DNA of 64,000 bases from DASQFI01 sp035633215 (GCA_035633215.1 DASQFI010000010.1:428847-492846), one strand, 5' to 3'; numbered from the stretch's first letter, positions 32,409 to 42,155 are shown. Program-made: numbers and translations. The notes: a model not told the origin generated them from the letters alone.

Positions 32409-32416
32409 AGTATAGT
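32409..32416. promoter_or_regulatory. shared core of divergent promoters
   Basis: AGTATAGT carries TATAGT on the plus strand (32411-32416) and TATACT on the minus strand (32414-32409). The start codons stand 9 and 7 bases downstream, about where transcription would begin, so both mRNAs would be leaderless. There is no Shine-Dalgarno sequence in the 24-base gap, which fits. No -35 box is recognisable on either strand. Confidence 0.5.
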
Positions 32417-32425
32417 GGCGCGTTC

Positions 32426-33952
32426 ATGCCCCCAGGCCGTTCGCCTCGGCGCCCGTTTCCCGTCGCGGTTATCGACATCGGATCGAACTCTGGACGCGTG
32501 GTCGTCCTCGAACTGGATCGTGCGGGGCATCTCCGGCTGCTGACCGGATCGCGCGCGCCGCTGCGCCTCGTGCACGACGTGGATGAGCGTCGCCGGCTCA
32601 GCCTTGAATCGATGGCCCGGACGCTCGACGCGGTGCGCGACTTCCACGCGATCGCCGCGGGCGCCGGCGCCAGGCGGATCGTCGCGGTCGCCACGGCCGC
32701 CATCCGCGACGCCAGGAACGGCCGCGCGCTCATGGATCGGATCCGGCGCGAGCTGGGCGTGCGCGTGGACATCATCGACGGGATCGCGGAGGCCCGCTTC
32801 GGGTTCGCGGGCGCCGTCCGCGGCCTGCCGGTGGCCAGCGGCCTGCTGTTCGATCTCGGCGGCGGCAGCATGCAGATCTCGCAGTTCCGTCAGCGGCGGC
32901 TGGGCGCGGCCGCCAGCCTGCCGCTCGGCGCGCTTCGGCTGAGCGAGGCGTTCCTCGAATCCGATCCGCCGCGCCCGCGCGAGATCCGGCGGCTTCGCGA
33001 CCACGTCTGGAAGCACCTGAAGCGCGCGAGAGTCTCGCGGCTCCGTGGGCGCGAAGGCCTGGTCGGCACGGGCGGCACGCTGCGCAACCTCGCCAAGATC
33101 GATCGCAGCGCGCACCGGTATCCGATCACGCGGGTGCATGGATACGTGCTGTCGCTCGATCGCCTGCACGAGGTCGTCCAGCACCTGTCGGCGACGCGGC
33201 AGAAGAACCGCGACGAGATCGCGGGACTGAGCGCGGACCGAGCCGACTCGATTGTCGGAGGAGCCGTCGCCATCGAGACGCTGATGGAATTCGTCCGCGC
33301 GCGCGGGATTCTCGTGTCGGGGCAGGGCGTCCGGGAAGGGATCGCGCTCGACTTGTTGAAGATGCGCGTCGCGTCGCCGGAGGTCGTGAAAGAAGCCTCG
33401 CTCGCCTCGCTCGTCTCGCGCTTCGATGGGTGGAACGCGGAGGCGGCCAGACGCCGGCGCGCGGTCGCCTCGGCGCTCGTGCGCGCGCTCGAGCCGCGGG
33501 CGACAGCCGCGATCGTCGAGGCGCTCGACCACGGCGCGCGCCTGCTCGACCTCGGCCGCAGCCTCGACTTCTTCGAGCGCCACAAGCACGTCGCCGACAT
33601 CCTGCTCGCCACCGAGCTCAACGGCTTCACGCACGAGGAGCTGGCGTTCGTCTCGGACCTCGTTCGCCGCGCGGGCGATCGTCACGCCGATCCGGAAATG
33701 TTGAGCCCGCTGGTTGAGCCGTCGGACCTGGCGGGCCTGAACCGCGGCGCGATCATCCTCGCGCTTGCCGACGAGATCGAGCGACGCTGCCCTCGAGGGC
33801 GTCCCATCGCGGTGTCGTGCAAGGTCGGCCGCGAGGTCCGGGTGTCCGTTCCGCTGCTGCCTGCGTGGCGCGCCAATGATCTCGGCCACCGGTTCGAGCG
33901 CGCGTTCGGCAAGCAACTGCTGGTCAGGCCCGGCCGTGCCTCTCACGTCTGA
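32426..33952 (+). CDS. Ppx/GppA-family exopolyphosphatase
   Basis: The 508-residue protein has the ASKHA fold: phosphate loop IDIGSNSGRVVVLE (residues 16-29), SMARTLDAVRDFHAIA, VATAAIRDARNG, FDLGGGSMQIS (about 143) and GTGGTLRNLA. The C-terminal part (from about 320) is helical and HD-like. Members remove terminal phosphate from polyphosphate or pppGpp. Four bases separate its stop from the next kinase gene, so ppx, kinase and transporter probably form one operon. No ppk1 is in the window, but a PPK2 enzyme is encoded at 42165. Confidence 0.9.
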   Translation: MPPGRSPRRPFPVAVIDIGSNSGRVVVLELDRAGHLRLLTGSRAPLRLVHDVDERRRLSLESMARTLDAVRDFHAIAAGAGARRIVAVATAAIRDARNGRALMDRIRRELGVRVDIIDGIAEARFGFAGAVRGLPVASGLLFDLGGGSMQISQFRQRRLGAAASLPLGALRLSEAFLESDPPRPREIRRLRDHVWKHLKRARVSRLRGREGLVGTGGTLRNLAKIDRSAHRYPITRVHGYVLSLDRLHEVVQHLSATRQKNRDEIAGLSADRADSIVGGAVAIETLMEFVRARGILVSGQGVREGIALDLLKMRVASPEVVKEASLASLVSRFDGWNAEAARRRRAVASALVRALEPRATAAIVEALDHGARLLDLGRSLDFFERHKHVADILLATELNGFTHEELAFVSDLVRRAGDRHADPEMLSPLVEPSDLAGLNRGAIILALADEIERRCPRGRPIAVSCKVGREVRVSVPLLPAWRANDLGHRFERAFGKQLLVRPGRASHV

Positions 33953-33956
33953 ATAG

Positions 33957-35588
33957 ATGACTCCCAACGTCAGCCCCGACATGAGCACGCAGCTCGCGTC
34001 GCCGGCGACCGAGCTGGGTCCGGCGCCGGGCGGCACGTTCCGGCTGCCCCCGCAGCTCTTGAGCGACGCCGCGAGACGGCTGGCCTGGCTCTCGGTCTTC
34101 ATCGCGGTCCTCATCGTTCTCGTCGAGGCGTTCCAGCAGATTGCGCAGCCGAAACTCGCGCCGGTCCTCCAGGATCCCGTCAACCGGCTGCTGTCACTCG
34201 CAGCCGTGCTGATGGGCGCGGGCATGTTCGCGCTCGAGCGCTACCGGATCGTCACGGCGTCCACGCTGCTCGTCATCGGCATGTTCTTCGAGATCCTCGT
34301 GGCGTTCGCGATCGCGATGGTCGAGACCTCGTGGCCGCTCGACCCGGATCAGCCCGTGATGGGCCTGTCTTCCATGGGCCCGTGGATTGTCGCCGTCGGC
34401 GTAATCATCCCGAACCGGCCGTTGTGGACGCTCGTCACGGCGCTCGCGGCGGCGACGACGTGGCCGGTGGCGTACGCGATCAATTACGCGCGATTCGACT
34501 TCCCGCTGCCGCCGTGGGGCACGCTCGCGGCCTGGCCCGCGATCAACTACCTGCTGGCGGTGCTCGCGTTCTTCATCGGCAAGCGGATCTACGGCACGGC
34601 GATCGCCGCGCAGTCGGCGGTCGATCTCGGGAGCTACCGGCTGGTCTCGCCGATCGGCCGGGGCGGCATGGGCGAGGTCTGGCGCGCGACGCACCAGATG
34701 CTCGCGCGCTCCGCGGCGATCAAGCTGATCAAGGCCGACGTGATGACAGGAGCCTCGGCGCGGCAGGCCGCCGTCTCATTGAAGCGGTTCCGCCGCGAGG
34801 CCGACGTCATCGCCCGGTTGCAGTCGCCGCACACGGTTTACCTGTACGACTTCGGCACCTCGAAGGACGGCCGCTGGTACTACGTCATGGAGCTGCTCGA
34901 CGGCATCAGCCTGCAGGAGCTCGTGACGAACTTTGGTCCGGTACCGGGCCAGCGCGTCGTCGACCTCCTGCGGCAGACGTGCGAGTCGCTCGAGGAGGCG
35001 CACCAGCAGGGCCTGGTGCATCGAGACTTGAAGCCGTCGAACGTGATGCTGTGCAAGCTCGCGCTGCAGCACGACTTCGTCAAGGTGCTGGATTTCGGGC
35101 TCGCGAAGTTCGTGGGTCCCGTCGAGTCGACACAGCTCACGCTGGAGGGCGTCACGGCGGGGACACCGGCCTACATGGCGCCCGAGATCGCGATGGGCAG
35201 GGCCGACGTCGATGCGCGCTCCGACATCTACGCCCTCGGATGCATCGCCTACTTCATGCTGACGGGCACGACGGTCTTCGTCGACGAAAACCCGATGAGC
35301 GTGGCCCTCAAGCACGTGCAGGAAGCGCCGGATCGGCCGTCGGAGCGGACCGAATTGCCGATTTCGCCCGACCTTGAGCAGGTCGTCATGCGGTGCCTCG
35401 AGAAGAAGCCCGCCGATCGCCCGGCCAGCGCCCGCGAGGTGTCCGATGCGCTGGCGGCCTGCCAGCTGCCGCCTTGGACGGCCGATGACGCCGCCGCCTG
35501 GTGGGAGCGGCATCTGCCCCCGACGTCCACGCTGCGCGCCTCGGCCCTGCCGGCGACGCACACCCCCCCGGTGGTGCGGAAAATCTGA
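33957..35588 (+). CDS. Ser/Thr protein kinase with N-terminal membrane domain (paralogue 2)
   Basis: The 543-residue protein is colinear with the kinase at 30794-32401. Six helices cover residues 44-210. The kinase domain follows: IGRGGMGEVW (233-242), Lys256, HRDLKPSN (355-362), DFG (379-381) and GTPAYMAPE. The tail has WWERHLPPTSTL. Long stretches are identical between the two, for example SPHT-YLYDFG and YYVMELLDG. The two copies flank ppx on opposite strands, as after an inverted duplication. The next gene starts 12 bases later. Confidence 0.92.
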   Translation: MTPNVSPDMSTQLASPATELGPAPGGTFRLPPQLLSDAARRLAWLSVFIAVLIVLVEAFQQIAQPKLAPVLQDPVNRLLSLAAVLMGAGMFALERYRIVTASTLLVIGMFFEILVAFAIAMVETSWPLDPDQPVMGLSSMGPWIVAVGVIIPNRPLWTLVTALAAATTWPVAYAINYARFDFPLPPWGTLAAWPAINYLLAVLAFFIGKRIYGTAIAAQSAVDLGSYRLVSPIGRGGMGEVWRATHQMLARSAAIKLIKADVMTGASARQAAVSLKRFRREADVIARLQSPHTVYLYDFGTSKDGRWYYVMELLDGISLQELVTNFGPVPGQRVVDLLRQTCESLEEAHQQGLVHRDLKPSNVMLCKLALQHDFVKVLDFGLAKFVGPVESTQLTLEGVTAGTPAYMAPEIAMGRADVDARSDIYALGCIAYFMLTGTTVFVDENPMSVALKHVQEAPDRPSERTELPISPDLEQVVMRCLEKKPADRPASAREVSDALAACQLPPWTADDAAAWWERHLPPTSTLRASALPATHTPPVVRKI

Positions 35589-35600
35589 TGTGATCGGCCT

Positions 35601-37736
35601 GTGACGACGAAGCAGGTGACTCGTCTGGCCATGGCCACTGCGGTCGTGATGCTGGGCCATCAGGTCGCATCCAAGGCCTTCCGCGATGCGGCGTTCCTCG
35701 CGGTCTGGCCGACGACCGCCCTGCCGCTGATGGTGATTGGGGCGTCGGTGCCGGTGGTCGCGGCCGTGCCGGTCTTCGCGCGGCTGCTCGAGCGGTTCGG
35801 CCCGCGGGTCGTCGTGCCCGTCGGGTTCCTGCTGAGCGCGGGCCTGCACGCGCTCGAATGGCAACTGTCGAGCCGCCACCCGTGGGTGGCCGTGCTGATC
35901 TATCTCCACGTGGCCGGCCTCGGCGCGCTGCTGCTCTCCGGGTTCTGGTCGGCCGTGAGCGAGCGCTTCGACACGCGGAGCGCGCGCTACAGCTTCGGGC
36001 GCATCGCCGCGGCCGGCACCGTGGGCGGCGCGCTCGGCGGGCTTGCGGCGGAGCGCTTTGCCGTGGCGCTTCCGGTGGATTCGGTGCTGCTTCTCCTGGC
36101 CGCGCTCCACGTGCTCTGCGCGGTGGGCGTCTTGTGGATCGGTCGGGCCCCCGTCCTGCTGCCGGGAACCGATGAAGCGCCGTCGGACCGCGTGTTCGCG
36201 TTCCAGGCGCTGCGCGAGTCGCCGCATCTCCGGACGATCGCGATCATGATGGTGCTCGCGACCGCCGGCGCGGGCGTGCTGGACTACCTGATGAAGTGGC
36301 GCGTGACAGAGGTGCTGACGACTGACGCCAGTCTTCTGCGCTTCTTTGCCGTCTTCTACGGCACGATTCAGATCATCTCGTTCGCCGCGCAGACCGGCGC
36401 CGGCCGCGCCGTGCGCCGGCTCGGGATCGGACGAACGGTGTCGACGCTCCCGGCTGGCGTCGGCCTGGCAAGCGCGATCGCGCTTCTCTTTCCCGTCTGG
36501 CAAATCATCGTCATCGTCCGCGGCATCGACGCGGTGCTGCGTAACTCGCTGTTTCGGAGCGGGTACGAGCTGTTCTTCGTGCCGATGGATGTCGCCGAAC
36601 GGCGCCGCATGAAGACGTTCATCGACGTGACCTGCGATCGCGCCGGTGAGGCGCTTGGCGCGCTCATCGTGCAGGTGCTCCTGTTCACGAGTGTCGTCTT
36701 CCTGACGGGTGAGCTGCTCGGCGTCGTCGTGTTGCTGGCGGCTGGCGCGCTGTGGTCCGCACGCCGGCTCGATCGGCTCTATCTGGGCGTCGTCGAGCAG
36801 CAGTTGGTGAAGCACGCCGAACTGACGCCGGTCATCCTCGGTACCGAGACGGGATGGACGATTCTCGATCTGCCGGCGCCGGCGCCGCCGCCCGAGACGA
36901 AGTCGCACAAGACGGTCGTGATGTCCGCGCCGCGCCGCGATGATCCTCGCGTGCGAGTGCTCGCCGAGCTGCGATCGGGCGACCGCGCGCGTGTCGAGGC
37001 GGCGCTCGGCAAGCTGACGACGCCGGATCGCACGCTCGTCGCACAGGTGATCGATCTGCTCGCCTGGGACGACGTCGTCGGGCGCGCACGCCGGGTCCTC
37101 GAGGCGGTCGCGGCCTCGCACGTCGGCCTGCTCGTGGACGTGCTGCTCGACCCGGCCACGGACTTCGCCGTTCGGCGCCGGATTCCGAGGATTCTCGGCA
37201 CGCTCTCGTCGAGCCGCGCGCTGGACGGACTCATCCACGCGCTGGACGACTCGCGGTTCGAGGTGCGGTACCAGTGCGGGCGCGCGATCGATCGCATGCT
37301 CGCCAAGGACCCGACGCTCGCCGTCGACGCCGGCCACATGTTCGAGGTGGTCGAACGCGAGCTCTCCGTGCCGCTCCAGGTATGGCAAGGGCATCGATTG
37401 ATCGATCAGCCCGATCGCGACGCGGATCCGGGTGCTGACGATCCGACCGACCTTCGACACCGCAACCTCGAACACGTGTTCTCGGTGCTCGCAACCGTTC
37501 TGCCGCGCGAGCCGCTTCAGGTCGCGCTCCGCGGCCTCCGATCCCGGAACTCCGGCTTGCGCGGCCTGGCGCTCGAGTACTTGGAAAGCGTCCTGCCGCC
37601 GCCCATCCTCGCGCGGCTCTGGCAGGTCGTGGACGTCTCGCCGCGCACGCCGTCGGAACGGACGTCGCCGGAAGAGGCGCTCGAGCAGCTCCGCGTGTCA
37701 GCTGAGATGCCGGTGGTGGGAAGGGAAGAGACGTAA
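35601..37736 (+). CDS. NTT/MFS-like membrane carrier with C-terminal HEAT-like repeats
   Basis: The 711-residue protein starts at GTG 35601. Residues 1-400 hold about eleven helices in a pattern like bacterial NTT (ATP:ADP antiporter-like) carriers, with ARYSFGRIAAAGTVGGALGG and RSGYELFFVPM. From about 440 the protein is soluble and built of helical HEAT-like repeats (VRRRIPRILGTLSSSRALDGLIHALDDSRFEVRYQCGRAIDRML). Carrier plus HEAT tail is known for NTT-like proteins outside the intracellular parasites. It is last in the ppx-kinase operon. The substrate is unproven; nucleotides or phosphate would fit the context. Confidence 0.75.
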   Translation: MTTKQVTRLAMATAVVMLGHQVASKAFRDAAFLAVWPTTALPLMVIGASVPVVAAVPVFARLLERFGPRVVVPVGFLLSAGLHALEWQLSSRHPWVAVLIYLHVAGLGALLLSGFWSAVSERFDTRSARYSFGRIAAAGTVGGALGGLAAERFAVALPVDSVLLLLAALHVLCAVGVLWIGRAPVLLPGTDEAPSDRVFAFQALRESPHLRTIAIMMVLATAGAGVLDYLMKWRVTEVLTTDASLLRFFAVFYGTIQIISFAAQTGAGRAVRRLGIGRTVSTLPAGVGLASAIALLFPVWQIIVIVRGIDAVLRNSLFRSGYELFFVPMDVAERRRMKTFIDVTCDRAGEALGALIVQVLLFTSVVFLTGELLGVVVLLAAGALWSARRLDRLYLGVVEQQLVKHAELTPVILGTETGWTILDLPAPAPPPETKSHKTVVMSAPRRDDPRVRVLAELRSGDRARVEAALGKLTTPDRTLVAQVIDLLAWDDVVGRARRVLEAVAASHVGLLVDVLLDPATDFAVRRRIPRILGTLSSSRALDGLIHALDDSRFEVRYQCGRAIDRMLAKDPTLAVDAGHMFEVVERELSVPLQVWQGHRLIDQPDRDADPGADDPTDLRHRNLEHVFSVLATVLPREPLQVALRGLRSRNSGLRGLALEYLESVLPPPILARLWQVVDVSPRTPSERTSPEEALEQLRVSAEMPVVGREET

Positions 37737-37769
37737 AGGCGCAAAGGCGCGAAAGGCCGCCGAAGCCAC

Positions 37770-39179
37770 TCAGACGGTCTTTTTCCTGTGCTCCCGCGCG
37801 ATCTGCCCGGCGACCCAGAGCCATGCCGCGGTCAGCGCGACGTTGATCAGCGCGAAGGTCATCAGGGCGAATCCAAGCATTCCGCCGACGATGACCACGA
37901 CAGCCGCGAGGACATCGCCGCTTCGCTGGCCGAACGTATCGATGGCGGCCTTTGCCTTGTACTTGGCCTCGCGTGACGTCGGCAGGAACAGTGCCTGACG
38001 GACCGTGTTCTGAATGGAGTAGTCGCCGCTGTTTTCGAGGACCTTCCCGACGCGGATGATCGCCAGAATCGGCGCCACGGCGATGATCGAGTAGTTCACC
38101 AGCGCGATCAACGGCAGAACGAACAGCGAGCCGCGCACGCCGAGGAACCGGATCAGGCGGGACGTGGCAAACAACTGAAGGACCAGCGTCACCCGCGACA
38201 CCAGGGCGTCGAAGGATCCCTGGAACAGCGAGACGTAATTCTTCTGCTCGGTCGGGTCGGCAATCGTGTCGGAGTAGGTTTCGACCAGGGTGTAGAGCAG
38301 GTAGTTGCCGGTGGAGTTCACGACATTCACGAGGATCATGAGGATGAAGATCCACGTGAGATAGCGGTCCTGCAGTACGAGCGTGAAGCCGCCCTGCGGG
38401 CCGAGCGGCTCTTCGTTCGCCTTCGCCGCCGTCGGATCGGCGCGCGCGGTCTCTCGCCGATTGACGATGTAGGTGACTGCGAGTGCCACCAACATGACGG
38501 CACCGGCTGTCACCATCACGCTATAGGGAGTGAACCCCAGGGACCGCACCAGCGGTCGGATGCTCTCGGCCCCGACCAACGCGCCGACCGACGCGCCAAC
38601 GCCAATCATCGGAAAGAGCCGACGGCCCTGACCTTCGGTATACAGATCGTTGGCGAATCCCCAGAACATCGCGAGCACGAAGACGTTGAAGATTCCCGCC
38701 CAGATGTAGAACACGGCGGCAAGCGGCGTGCCGGAGGCGCCAAGCGCCGCGAACACGGCCAGGTTCATGGCGAAGAAGAGCGTCACGATGGTAATCAACA
38801 GCACGCGCCGCACGCGAGAGGCGATCCATCCGTAGAGCGGGATCACGCCAATCAGGAGAATCGCCATGAATCCGGACAGCACCGCCTGAGCCTGAGAGCC
38901 TGACAGGCCAAGCGGTTGTCCCTCGGTCAGAATGAGGACCGTGCGCGCGTTCCGAATGAGATAAGACGCGGCAAGGATGAGAAACACATTGAACGCGAGC
39001 AGCAGCGCGCTCGCGCCTTCGCCGCCACGGACGTCGGCAAAGACCGACAGCAGCCGCTCGAGCCAGCCTTTTGGCGGCTCGCCGACCGTCCTGAACGTCG
39101 GGAACGACTGGTGCGACCGCAGCTCGGGATGGCTGACGAGCGTGCGGGGTTCGGAGGTGGAGCTCGGGGGCGATGCCAT
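37770..39179 (-). CDS. NTT (Npt1/Npt2)-family nucleotide transporter-like protein
   Basis: The 469-residue protein starts at ATG 39179 with GGAGG just upstream. After about 45 polar residues there are eleven to twelve helices. FWGFANDLYTEGQGRRLFPMIGVGASVGALVGAE and the late FLPTSREAKYKAKAAIDTFGQRSGD are typical of Npt1/Npt2-type ATP:ADP antiporters. It converges on another carrier of the same superfamily, with 33 bases between the stops (AAAGGCGC words, no strong hairpin). Free-living bacteria use such proteins for unknown substrates. Confidence 0.85.
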   Translation of the reverse strand: MASPPSSTSEPRTLVSHPELRSHQSFPTFRTVGEPPKGWLERLLSVFADVRGGEGASALLLAFNVFLILAASYLIRNARTVLILTEGQPLGLSGSQAQAVLSGFMAILLIGVIPLYGWIASRVRRVLLITIVTLFFAMNLAVFAALGASGTPLAAVFYIWAGIFNVFVLAMFWGFANDLYTEGQGRRLFPMIGVGASVGALVGAESIRPLVRSLGFTPYSVMVTAGAVMLVALAVTYIVNRRETARADPTAAKANEEPLGPQGGFTLVLQDRYLTWIFILMILVNVVNSTGNYLLYTLVETYSDTIADPTEQKNYVSLFQGSFDALVSRVTLVLQLFATSRLIRFLGVRGSLFVLPLIALVNYSIIAVAPILAIIRVGKVLENSGDYSIQNTVRQALFLPTSREAKYKAKAAIDTFGQRSGDVLAAVVVIVGGMLGFALMTFALINVALTAAWLWVAGQIAREHRKKTV

Positions 39180-39292
39180 AAACCTCCAGGGGGACTCCCG
39201 TCCCCTCTTGGCGCCAGGGCCGGAATCATACTACCGGGTCGTGTCAGTTCGAGTGACGGCCGGCGAATCTGGATACAATGCCGCTTTGATCG

Positions 39293-40513
39293 ATGCCGCG
39301 TCTGTCTCCCCCGATTCTCCTGTGCGCGCTTCTGGCAGCCACACCGGCCGAAGCGCAACCGACGACTGACCCGCAGACCCGCGCCGAGGAGCTGCGCCGC
39401 GAGCGCGAAGAGAAGCAGCGCAACACCAAGCCGTACGAGCCGAACGGGCTCGAGCGCGCCATGGACCTCGCCGAGGGCCGCATCGTCCCGCTCCTGCAGC
39501 GCGACGGCATCTACGCGAAGTTCGGGAGCCTGACGACGGGCAGCGGGCTCGCGTATGGCGCGGGCTTCCGCGATCGCTCGCTCGTGAAGGGCCGAGGCAG
39601 CGTCGACTTGTGGGCCGCCGGCTCGCTCAAAAAATATTGGGCGCTCGAAGCGAGACTCCGGTACCCGCTCGCGCCGGCGGATCGAGTGATGGCCGAAGGA
39701 TACGTGCGGCGCTACAGCTATCTCTCGGAAGAGTTCTTTGGTCTCGGTCCCGACTCGCGGCGTCCTGATCGATCGTCGTTCGACCAGCACGGCGTCGTGG
39801 CCGGCGGCGGGCTCATCGTTCAACCCGTGCGGCTGCTGTCGTTCGGCGGCGGGGTGGAGTTCCTGCAGCCGACGATCGGCCGAGGCCAGAACAGCAAGCT
39901 GCCGTCCGTGGACGATCTGTTCGATGAGCGCGGCGCGCCAGGCGTGCTCGAGGAACACGAGTTCGTGCGGACATTGGCGCACGTGACGGTCGACTATCGG
40001 CAGCCGCTGAACGCGCGGAAGGGCGGGTGGTACCGGTTCGACGTCAGCAAGTACGACGACCGGCGCGACGGCGATCGCGGGTTCACGCGCACGGATCTCG
40101 AACTGCGCCAGTACGTCAGTTTTCTGGCCGAGCGGCGCGTGATTGCCGCCCGTCTCCGCCTGTCGACGACGGACATCGAGGACCAGATTCGGGCGCCGTT
40201 CTTCCTGCTGCCGTCGTTGGGCGGCAACGACACGCTGCGCGGTTTTCGCGCGTACCGCTTCCGTGGTCCGCACGCGATCCTCGCGCAAGTCGAGTATCGC
40301 TGGGAGATCTGGTCGGCGTTCGAGGCGGCCTTTTTCTATGATGCCGGGAAGGTGACGCTTCGGCGAGGGGACCTGAACTTCAAGGAGCTCGAGCGTGACT
40401 ACGGTTTCGGATTTCGATTCAACACGGACAACGGCGTGGTCATGCGCGTCGATGCGGCGTTTGGGAGCCGCGATGGCAAACATCTTCATGTGGTGTTCGG
40501 TGGCATCTTCTAG
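39293..40513 (+). CDS. Omp85/BamA-TamA-family outer membrane protein without POTRA domains
   Basis: The 406-residue protein has a short signal peptide (LLCALLAATPAEA). A charged segment follows, then alternating beta strands to the C-terminus. GGNDTLRGFRAYRFRG near residue 315 is the conserved L6 motif of Omp85 proteins, and the last strands end in HVVFGGIF with a terminal Phe. No POTRA repeats fit before the barrel. It may insert or export the product of the next gene, whose possible start lies inside its 3' end. That pairing is inferred from gene order. Confidence 0.8.
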   Translation: MPRLSPPILLCALLAATPAEAQPTTDPQTRAEELRREREEKQRNTKPYEPNGLERAMDLAEGRIVPLLQRDGIYAKFGSLTTGSGLAYGAGFRDRSLVKGRGSVDLWAAGSLKKYWALEARLRYPLAPADRVMAEGYVRRYSYLSEEFFGLGPDSRRPDRSSFDQHGVVAGGGLIVQPVRLLSFGGGVEFLQPTIGRGQNSKLPSVDDLFDERGAPGVLEEHEFVRTLAHVTVDYRQPLNARKGGWYRFDVSKYDDRRDGDRGFTRTDLELRQYVSFLAERRVIAARLRLSTTDIEDQIRAPFFLLPSLGGNDTLRGFRAYRFRGPHAILAQVEYRWEIWSAFEAAFFYDAGKVTLRRGDLNFKELERDYGFGFRFNTDNGVVMRVDAAFGSRDGKHLHVVFGGIF

Positions 40514-40526
40514 ACGCGTTCTCCGG

Positions 40527-42155
40527 ATGCTTCTCGTCCCGGCGTTCGCCGGCGCCGCGGCGCTCACCGCGGCTGCGCCGCCGCGGTTCTTCCCGGACGA
40601 TCCGATCTGGGTGGACGACGACAAGGCGCTCGACGCGTCGAAAACCGGGGCGATCGAAGACTCGAACGGGTACGACTTCGTCGCGAACACGTTCGTCGAG
40701 CCCGGCGAGAAGCGCGACGTCCGCGCGCTGAACGTGAACACTGTGGACGAGGTGCCCGACTCCAGCTGGTTCACCAACCGCATCGGCCGGCGCCAGATGT
40801 CGATCGAGGAAATCGTGCGCGGACCGGACTCGCTGCCGGGCGTTTCGCTCGACGGGTGGGTCGTCTCGGGGGGGAAGTCCACCGGCGTGCAGCCCGGCTT
40901 CCGGATGAAGGACCCGTCGGGTTGGACCTACCAGATCGAGTTCGATCCGCCGTCGAATCCTGAGATGGCCACGGCTGCCGAGATGATCGGCACGGCGTTC
41001 TACTACGCGATGGGCTACCACACGGTCGACGTGTACGTGGCCGAGCTCGATCCGGCCAAGGTCGTGATTGCGCCCACCGCCAGGGTCTTCGATCCGCTGA
41101 TCGGCGAACGGCGCGCCGTGACCGCGCTCGACCTGGACAAGGTGTACCAGCGCGCGGCGCGAATGCCGAACGGCAGGTTTCGAGTCCTGGCCAGCCGGTT
41201 CGCCTCCGGCAAACCGCTCGGCAATTTCCGCTACTACGGCACCCGTCCCGACGATCCGAACGACATCGTGCCGCACGAGCATCGCCGCGAGCTGCGCGGC
41301 GCGCGCGTGTTCGGCGCGTGGCTGAATCACGACGACTCGCGCGGCGTGAACAGCCTCGACTTCCTCGTCGCGGAAGGCGGCCGCAACTACGTGAAGCACT
41401 ACATGTTCGACTTCGGATCGATTCTGGGCAGCGGCACCGTCCACGCGCAGCGGCATCGCGCGGGCAACGAGTACATCTTCGAAGCGAAACCGGGCTGGCT
41501 GACGCTCGCGACGCTCGGGCTGTATACGCGCCCCTGGCTGCACTACTCCTACCGGCGCGTGCCTCCATCGGTCGGCCGCTTCGAGGGGGACTTCTTCGAA
41601 GCCGAGCGCTGGAAGCCGGAGTACCCGAACCCCGCGTTCCGCAACATGCGGGCCGACGATGCGTTCTGGGCGGCGCGAATCGTCTCGCGGTTCACGAACG
41701 ACGCGATTCGCGCGGTGGTCGGGAAGGCGAAGTATTCCGATCCGACAGCGACGGAATACGTCACGGCGACGCTCATCAAGCGCCGCGACAAGGTGCTCAA
41801 GACCTGGCTTGCCGGCGTGAACCCGCTCGTGGACTTCGCGCTGACCGACGCCGGCGAGCTCACGTTCGCCAACGCGGCGGTGGATGCCAGGGTCGCGACC
41901 GATCCCGGCGGCTACCGTGCCGTGTGGTCGAATTTCGACAATGTCACGCGCGAGTCGAAGAGCATCGGCGAGACGTCAGGAACGGGCACGCGCCTGCGCG
42001 CGCCGGCCGGTTTGCCGGCGACGCAGAACGCGTATCTCAAGGTGGAGATTGCCGCGACCGGCGGTGCCGAGGCATCCTGGAAGACGCCGGTGCAGGTGTT
42101 CTTCTGCCGCACGGGCCAGACGTGGAAACTGGTGGGCGTGGAACGAATGAAATGA
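40527..42155 (+). CDS. secreted protein with kinase-like motifs, function unknown
   Basis: From ATG 40527 the protein is 542 residues with a signal peptide (MLLVPAFAGAAALTAAA). ATG 40473 is an alternative start with GGGAG upstream; it would overlap the barrel gene by 41 bases. I do not recognise a named family. The motifs recall atypical kinases: a GGKSTGVQPGF loop, YQIEFD, a helix with EMATAAEMIG, then LNHDDSRGVNSLD and MFDFGSILGSG, which sit like the HxD..N catalytic loop and the DFG metal site of CotH/Fam20/HipA-like folds. If so, it would phosphorylate something outside the cytoplasm. The C-terminus carries Cys-containing VQVFFCRTG. It is co-directional with the Omp85 gene. Confidence 0.6.
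   Translation: MLLVPAFAGAAALTAAAPPRFFPDDPIWVDDDKALDASKTGAIEDSNGYDFVANTFVEPGEKRDVRALNVNTVDEVPDSSWFTNRIGRRQMSIEEIVRGPDSLPGVSLDGWVVSGGKSTGVQPGFRMKDPSGWTYQIEFDPPSNPEMATAAEMIGTAFYYAMGYHTVDVYVAELDPAKVVIAPTARVFDPLIGERRAVTALDLDKVYQRAARMPNGRFRVLASRFASGKPLGNFRYYGTRPDDPNDIVPHEHRRELRGARVFGAWLNHDDSRGVNSLDFLVAEGGRNYVKHYMFDFGSILGSGTVHAQRHRAGNEYIFEAKPGWLTLATLGLYTRPWLHYSYRRVPPSVGRFEGDFFEAERWKPEYPNPAFRNMRADDAFWAARIVSRFTNDAIRAVVGKAKYSDPTATEYVTATLIKRRDKVLKTWLAGVNPLVDFALTDAGELTFANAAVDARVATDPGGYRAVWSNFDNVTRESKSIGETSGTGTRLRAPAGLPATQNAYLKVEIAATGGAEASWKTPVQVFFCRTGQTWKLVGVERMK

Noticed and set aside
34776..37475. Open frame of 899 codons on the minus strand across the kinase and carrier genes
   Set aside because: It spans two well-supported plus-strand genes and is rich in Arg, His and Gln as expected of a shadow frame.
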